A DNA stretch of 64,000 bases from Neurospora tetrasperma FGSC 2508 (lineage: Eukaryota; Ascomycota; Sordariomycetes; Sordariales; Sordariaceae): positions 900,509-964,508 of the forward strand of contig NW_009799102.1 of NCBI RefSeq assembly GCF_000213175.1. Direction: 5' to 3'. The position numbers and the translations under genes are program-made. The notes under the pieces were generated by a model. The model ran no database searches. It saw only the letters and a list, made by a program, of their open reading frames with translations, and was not told where the DNA came from. This document shows positions 58,709-64,000 of the stretch, one piece after another (position 1 is the first letter of the stretch; every line of letters starts with the position of its first letter).

Positions 58709-59862
58709 TTAGACCGAGCTCTTGCAGAGGCCCCTCTTCGTCTTTGTCTTCTTGAGAAGGGCGGCTCTTGTCGCGTTCTCGAACACCTCACGGACACCCT
58801 CGTTGGTCTTGGCCGAGCACTCGAGGTACTTGTGAGCGTTGATTCTCTTCCTCAGAGCCTCACCCTGTTGATGAGCGCGTTAGTATACATTCCCGAGCAA
58901 GCGGGGGGAAAGCACTTGGAAACAAAAGGGGCATCATCAGCCGCCAATGTCTCAAGCCTCACGTACCTCTTCGGGGGAAACGGGCTTCTGGCTGGTCTTG
59001 CGGAGCTCCTCAATGGTCTTGGGGTCGTGGCGCAAATCCTTCTTGCAGCCAACGAGGATAATTGGGACGTCACGGCAGAAGTGAAGAACCTCAGAGTGCC
59101 ACTGTTCTGGTTGTCAGCAAATTGAATCATCCAAGAGAAGGGCGCGCCAAGTGAGCGGGCGGGATACTGACCTTCTCGGAAACGTTGTCGAGCGAATCGG
59201 GAGAGTCGATGGCGAAGCAGATCAAGACGACGTGAGAGTCGGGGTAGGACAGGGGGCGGAGACGGTCATAATCCTCCTGACCAGCCGTATCCCATAGCGC
59301 GAGCTCGACGTGTCTGCCATCAACCTCGACATCGGCGACGTAGTTCTCGAAAACGGTAGGGACGTAGACCTGGGCGCAGAGAGTTAGCTGGCTGAGCAGC
59401 GCTTATTCGGATGCGGATATGATGGCGACAGGGCGGGTGTTTCGAATTTGATGGCTTGATGGTTTATCGGGCTGAGGAGATGGATGTATCCTGTTCGGGG
59501 GGAGCGAGACGCGGCAATTGGCAGGAAAATGCGTGTTTCGTCAGGCGGTTGGGGCGGTGTAGCGAACAAACGGTCGAGGGCAGGAGGTGTGTAGATGGAC
59601 GTTTCAGTCCCGACAGACAAGTGTGCCTGACTTACCTCGGGGAAGGTTCCCTTGGAGAAGACGCTGGAGATTTGGTTAGCAAAAGGTTGTGATGGGGGGA
59701 GAGCGGCGGTGACGACAACGACGACGACGACGACGCCGCGCGCTGAGGGCAGCATCACTCTCTTGGATATGGATAGGGGAAATGGACATACATCAACAAA
59801 CAGGTCTTGCCGCAGGCACCATCGCCAACGATGACGAGCTTTCGGCGGAGTTCAGCAGACAT
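58709..59862 (-). CDS. rho-1: Rho1 small GTPase
   Basis: Five exons: 59862-59792, 59663-59636, 59369-59172, 59101-58967, 58864-58709, giving 195 residues. Rho1 controls glucan synthase, the cell-wall integrity MAP kinase path and actin at growing tips. All GTPase motifs are present: P-loop GDGACGKT (~13-20), effector loop [16 protein letters not shown] (~35-50), [20 protein letters not shown], the GCKKDL base-binding site, and ECSAKT. Intron donors are GTATGT, GTAAGT, GTCAGT and GTACGT. The second exon is only 28 nt. The end is basic (KKTKTKRGL) and then C-K-S-S-V: the Cys is fifth from the end, not fourth as in a standard CaaX box. The residues are polar, not aliphatic. Confidence 0.96.
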
Positions 59863-62607
59863 GGCGTCGGTTTGGTGGTTGTGTGAATAGGGGAGGAGAG
59901 ATTAAGTTGTTGAATGGTTGAGTGTGATGTCGACGGACGGTGCTTTGTTGTCGACGGGTTGTATGCAAAGGACGGGAGAGGGTATCACGCGGCCTGGATT
60001 TGGTCGATAAAAGATGCAAAATGGAAAAGGGAAGGAAAATGGAGATGGGGGTGTTGGGTGGTTGTTGAAGGATGGACGGTGGTGGTAGGTAAGGTAGGTA
60101 GTGGCCGCTGGTGGTGGTGTGCTAACCTGTTCAAGTTGTGAGTTGTGTTGTGACGGAGACGGAGACGGGGAACGGAGACGGGGGGACCACCAGATAGCCA
60201 GGTGCAGGACTCCCACGGGCAAGGTTGGAAGAGGGTGGAAACCTCCTCAGCCAGCGAACCAGGGCCGGGCAGTCAGACTGGGCTGCTGCCGTAGGTGGGT
60301 GGTGAGCGAGGCAGTGGGCAGCCCCAGAGAAGCCCCAGGGAACGGGCGGGCTGTCCAGGCACAGGCAGTCACTCAGTCGGGTTCACACAGTCCCGTCTGG
60401 CAGCAGTCGCAGCCTGGAGGCTACAGGTACTGTGTGGTAGAGGAAGGCAGCGAGACACCTACCGACCAAATTTTTCATCCAACACACTAGGTACCTACCA
60501 AGATACTGCATTTCGTGTCGGAATACCCCATCACTTGTACAGGAGCCGGTAGGGGTGCGAGACGAGCCAAGAGCAAAGGGCCAGACAAGGGAAGTGTTGG
60601 CTTGATGTGACTTGTGAGTGGCCCAGATCCTCAGCAAGCGGTACGTACCGATCCCCTTCTACAATTAACGCCGTCACCTCCATTACCGTAATTCAGCTAT
60701 TTGCACGCGAAAAGAGAGCTGATTTTGGTGATATTAATAGTGGACCGACGTTGAAATCGTCGTCGTCATGTTCCTTCCTGTTCCCCTTTTTCGCTACCCC
60801 GGACTTGCTGCATAAGGCTAATAAGGCCATCTCCCGAACATGACTCTCGACCTTTTTTTTTTTTTTTTTCTTCAACTTTGATGACAAGCGCAAAAGTGCA
60901 CGGTGGGGACGGGCCAAATTACCACTCGAACCACTTTTAGACATCCATACCGCAGTAATCCGACACCCGACACGCTGCGCTGGCTCGGCTGGCTGTCGAT
61001 CAAAGGGGGAAAGCACGCGCTGCTGCCGTGGCCCCCCAGGATTTTAGTAGAGGAAGTGGAAGCTGAGCTTTGCGAGCGAGCGAGCGAAGGCAGGCGAGGC
61101 GAGTCTCCAGCAGCGAAGATGGTCCAGTGGGCGGCGGCGATAACTGCTAATCTCCAGACTGCCTGCCCAGAACTGACCCCTGAAGGCCAAAAGGAACAGG
61201 AACAGGCACAGTGCGCCATGGGCCTCTTCCTTCCGGTCGCCTATTTTGGGTGTCCCTAGTGTACACTACATAGGTAGTAATTTACTGATAGCTCTGGGCT
61301 TTCTCAGCCATCCATTATCAGGGTCCAGGACTCTCTTGACAGTAGTAGTGAACATGGAGGAAGGGGACGGAGTGGGAGGGAGGACGGGACATGATATTAA
61401 AAACATGGAAGCTCCTGTCTTGTCGGTATACGCAGTATGTACACCACACTATACCCCATTTCCTCTCGGCTGTTTGATACACTACACAGTATATACCAAG
61501 AGACGGAGCGGTCAGCAAAGTGTCGGTGCCCAGCCGCATCTAGATAGCAGACCAGTCTCTTGAATTGCGAACATCTCAGTTGCCATGGCATTGACGTGAG
61601 CTTGTTGACTTGGTGGATGACGAAACGGGATAGGAGAAGGGAGGCTGGAGAAGGAAGCGTCAGCTGCCACCCGTCAGCCGTCAGCCGTCAACAACCAATT
61701 GGTCATAGTGCCAGATGTCAGATTACAAGTCCTACCACCCCCATGATGGTTCCCAAAGTCCTACCCGTCGGTTCACTCTGGTCCCCTCCATTGTCCAACG
61801 AAGTGAATTGTCCGGGGCTGGGAGGTGACGGGCGGCAGCCACCACTGCTTCGAGAGGACGGAAGGAACGCCAAGAACGAGAACCGATTTGTTCGATTGGG
61901 TGGAGTTTTCCATCTGGATGCGGGACCCACTCTCGCCCGCTGTCGGGGTACCTTTAACATTGAACTTCTTCGCAGTGGAAGCGCACTCAGCTGGATGCCG
62001 GCCAAGTTGAAGAAGCATGTCGAGCATAAACATTCACATTTCACTTTCAGTCGCTCGGCATGATGAGGTTGGGTTGAGGAACAAGACCGTTACCTTCAAC
62101 TTGCCTCACTTGTAAGGTACCATAAGATACTGCCTACGCAGTAGTGTACTGGAAAGCTGATGATTCGATAGTAGATCTGCCAGCCGTCATGTAAGATACA
62201 GCAGCTGGCAGCGCTGAGAAACCACGGCCGTCGACCAAAATGAACGGGGCCAGGAACATGCACCGACCGCACCGACGCGTGCCACGGCTGTGGAAATCCT
62301 GGACCCTGGCAAGTACCCTCGTACCGATGTGTACCGCCGGCCGGACCCGCTACACTTTTTGATGGCTCGGCGGGACCGCAAAGCAAAGCCGCAAAGTGAA
62401 GCGACTCGGACCTCAACGGCGCCGCGCGGGACTAGAAATCACCATTTCGACGACACCCGGACCCGACCTGCCCCGGACCCCGCGACCGCCTGACTTCCCC
62501 GCGCTCCGCCCATTCGCGAAATCCCCTCCGGCCTCATCCTCCTCCTCCTCCTCCTCCTCCAGATACCCCAGCGCGCCGGACACCCCCCCACACACACATA
62601 CACAACC
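59863..62607. other. Divergent region between rho-1 and the uL24m gene
   Basis: 2.7 kb with no convincing gene; frames are short and GC-driven. It has a T19-like run (60853-60870), a GTCAGCC triple (about 61673-61690) and a TCC run just before the next gene (62536-62562). Both promoters must lie here. Confidence 0.5.
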
Positions 62608-63896
62608 ATGGACAAGCTGCTGCGGCGTGTGCGCATGGCCGAGGGCATGGTTGCCCGCCGCGCCCAGCGCAAGAACGCCCTCCTGAAGCGCATTACAGAG
62701 AGAAAGCAGAACAAAAAGAACGGCGAAGCCTTCACTGAAGCCATCCAACAACGAAAGGCCGCCGTCGAAGCTCGCAATGAGGACTGGATGTTGGGTCCCC
62801 TCGCCCCCCGCCGCGAACTCGACGAGATAACGCTGAGCAACGGCAACTTCTTCGGCTCCCTCTCCCCCACCCGTGCCCTGCTCGAGAGCGAGGTCTCGGA
62901 AGAAGAGAGGAAGGCCCGCGTTGCCTGGTGCGGTTCTCCCAAATTCCTCTGCATTGCCCCCGGCGACCGCGTCGTGGTGATCGAAGGCCACCACAAGAAC
63001 CTTATCGGCACCATCGAGAAGCTCAACACCCGGAACATGACAGTAGAGATCCAATCAGAGAAACTCAAAGTGAGCCCGTCCACCATGTCTTGATCATCAT
63101 GTGCCATCATCACCGTAGATATAAATATGCTCACCAATGTGTTGTATTTCCTTTCCAGACAAACACGACCGTACCCCAGTTTATGCAGAACGACGCCGAC
63201 AAGCCCGTCACGCAAATCTACGCCCGCCTTCCCATCTCCTCGGTGCGCCTCGTCCACCCGCTCAAGGATCCTCAGACGGGCGAGTACCGCGACGTGATCA
63301 TCCGCGAGCTGCGCCCCCGCAACATTGTGCACGACCGCCCCACGCGCACCCGTAGCATGCGCCGCTTCGTCCCCGGCGAGAACATCATCATCCCGTGGCC
63401 CAAGCAGGAACCCATCAAGCGCGAAGACCAGCCGGCCGACACCCTGCGCATCGACGTGGACGAAAAGACCTTTGTGCCCACCCTGTTCCGCCCGCCCGCG
63501 CCCCAGCAGGTCCTCGACGAGCTCCGCAACAAGTACTCCATCTTCCGCACCCGTCATACCCCCGAGTACATTGCCAAGAAGGAGCAGGAGGAGCAGGAGA
63601 AGGAGGCCAAGAAGTCGGCCGCCAAGGCCATGCTCACCCCCGTCCAGGAGTATAACCGGAAGCAGCGCGAGCTGCGCCGTGCTCGTGGCCAGCCGGCGTT
63701 GACGGAGGAGATGCTGGCCAAGATTGGTGAGGTTGTGGCGAGGAATAAGCTCGGACACCACCAGGCCGCCGGGCTCCATCAGCCCAAGGTGAAGGAGGAG
63801 ACGGTGGCACAGATCGAGAAGGCGGTTGAGCAGTTATCGCTTGGTGGGGAGGAGGATGCGGCCACGACGACGAGCCCTGAGCAACCAAAGGTTTAA
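62608..63896 (+). CDS. mrpl40: Mitochondrial ribosomal protein uL24m (Mrpl40)
   Basis: Exons 62608-63069 and 63159-63896 give 399 residues; GTGAGC donor, TTCCAG acceptor, phase 0. The N-terminal segment is Arg/Lys-rich and can serve as a mitochondrial targeting sequence (MDKLLRRVRMAEGMVARRAQ). The KOW fold of uL24 is clear at ~118-155: FLCIAPGDRVVVIEGHHKNL then IGTIEKLNTRNMTVEIQSE. A long family-specific extension follows, with SSVRLVHPLKDPQTGEYRDV, RPTRTRSMRRFVPGENIIIP, and helical Lys/Glu-rich and Ala-rich tails. uL24 helps start large-subunit assembly near the exit tunnel. The bacterial protein is ~105 residues; this length matches fungal mitochondrial versions. Confidence 0.95.
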
Positions 63897-64000
63897 AGGG
63901 GGTTTTGGATGAATGAATGGGGAGTGTGGGTGTGGTGGAACATGCTTGGCCGTAAAGATTCCTTCCTTAAGAAACTTTGCAAAGTTGAGAAAAGCTTTGT

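Noticed and set aside
62439-63779. Minus-strand frame of 446 codons over the uL24m gene
   Set aside because: Antisense shadow of a GC-rich coding exon, with no recognisable domain.
63897-64000. Open frame after the uL24m stop, running off the window
   Set aside because: Trp-rich, unlike the protein before it, and short; unlike the hsf1 and Nop15-like cases there is no shared repeat or composition.

Overview
The window is nuclear DNA of a filamentous ascomycete, most likely a Sordariales species in or very near Neurospora. The genes carry short introns with GTRNGT donors, CTRAC-like branch sites and YAG acceptors. Spacers between genes are long and rich in microsatellites. The product set is typical of that group: a 513-residue vacuolar ATPase B subunit, a Rho1 GTPase, an HSF1, a CWC27 cyclophilin, GET1 and mitochondrial uL24m. 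I saw no virus-like element, CRISPR array or bacterial-style operon. All exon joins given were built by hand from splice signals and reading phase and have not been checked against transcripts.

Layout, left to right. 1-10.5 kb: an unrecognised nuclear-looking protein with a two-copy internal domain; a Sen54 subunit of tRNA-splicing endonuclease; an intron-containing tRNA-Leu(UAG) right beside it; a small possible membrane protein; an alpha-arrestin-like protein. 12.6-22.2 kb: a PPIL3-type spliceosomal cyclophilin, the heat-shock transcription factor, a possible fragment resembling Not1, and CWC27. 23-31 kb: vma-2, a secreted aldose 1-epimerase, and a large conserved-looking unknown gene that needs two extra exons. 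32.7-44.3 kb: a Nop15-like ribosome-biogenesis protein, a Rud3-like golgin, an unknown multi-pass membrane protein, GET1, and a PTAR1-like prenyltransferase-alpha-repeat protein. 44.3-49 kb is a gene-poor stretch holding a transposon-like element with 33-bp terminal inverted repeats and tandem arrays. 49-64 kb: a GPI-type aspartic protease, a vacuolar-type amino acid transporter, a 29-residue Cys-rich peptide, Rho1, and mitochondrial uL24m.

Several products share processes. Sen54 and the intron-containing tRNA belong to tRNA splicing. The two cyclophilins are of spliceosome-associated types. Rud3, GET1, the arrestin and Rho1 act in membrane traffic and surface growth. Vma-2 and the Avt-type carrier act at the vacuole. 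They do not form a cluster; this looks like ordinary euchromatic gene order.

The most unusual signals are as follows. Two genes (hsf1 and the Nop15-like gene) have a TAG stop followed, in the same frame, by more sequence of the same protein character. Sen54 ends in an RGG tail. Rho1 ends in Cys plus four residues instead of a standard CaaX box. A 98-bp foldback element and a ~790-bp TIR element lie in the spacers. The 29-residue Cys-rich gene is split by an intron longer than its coding sequence.
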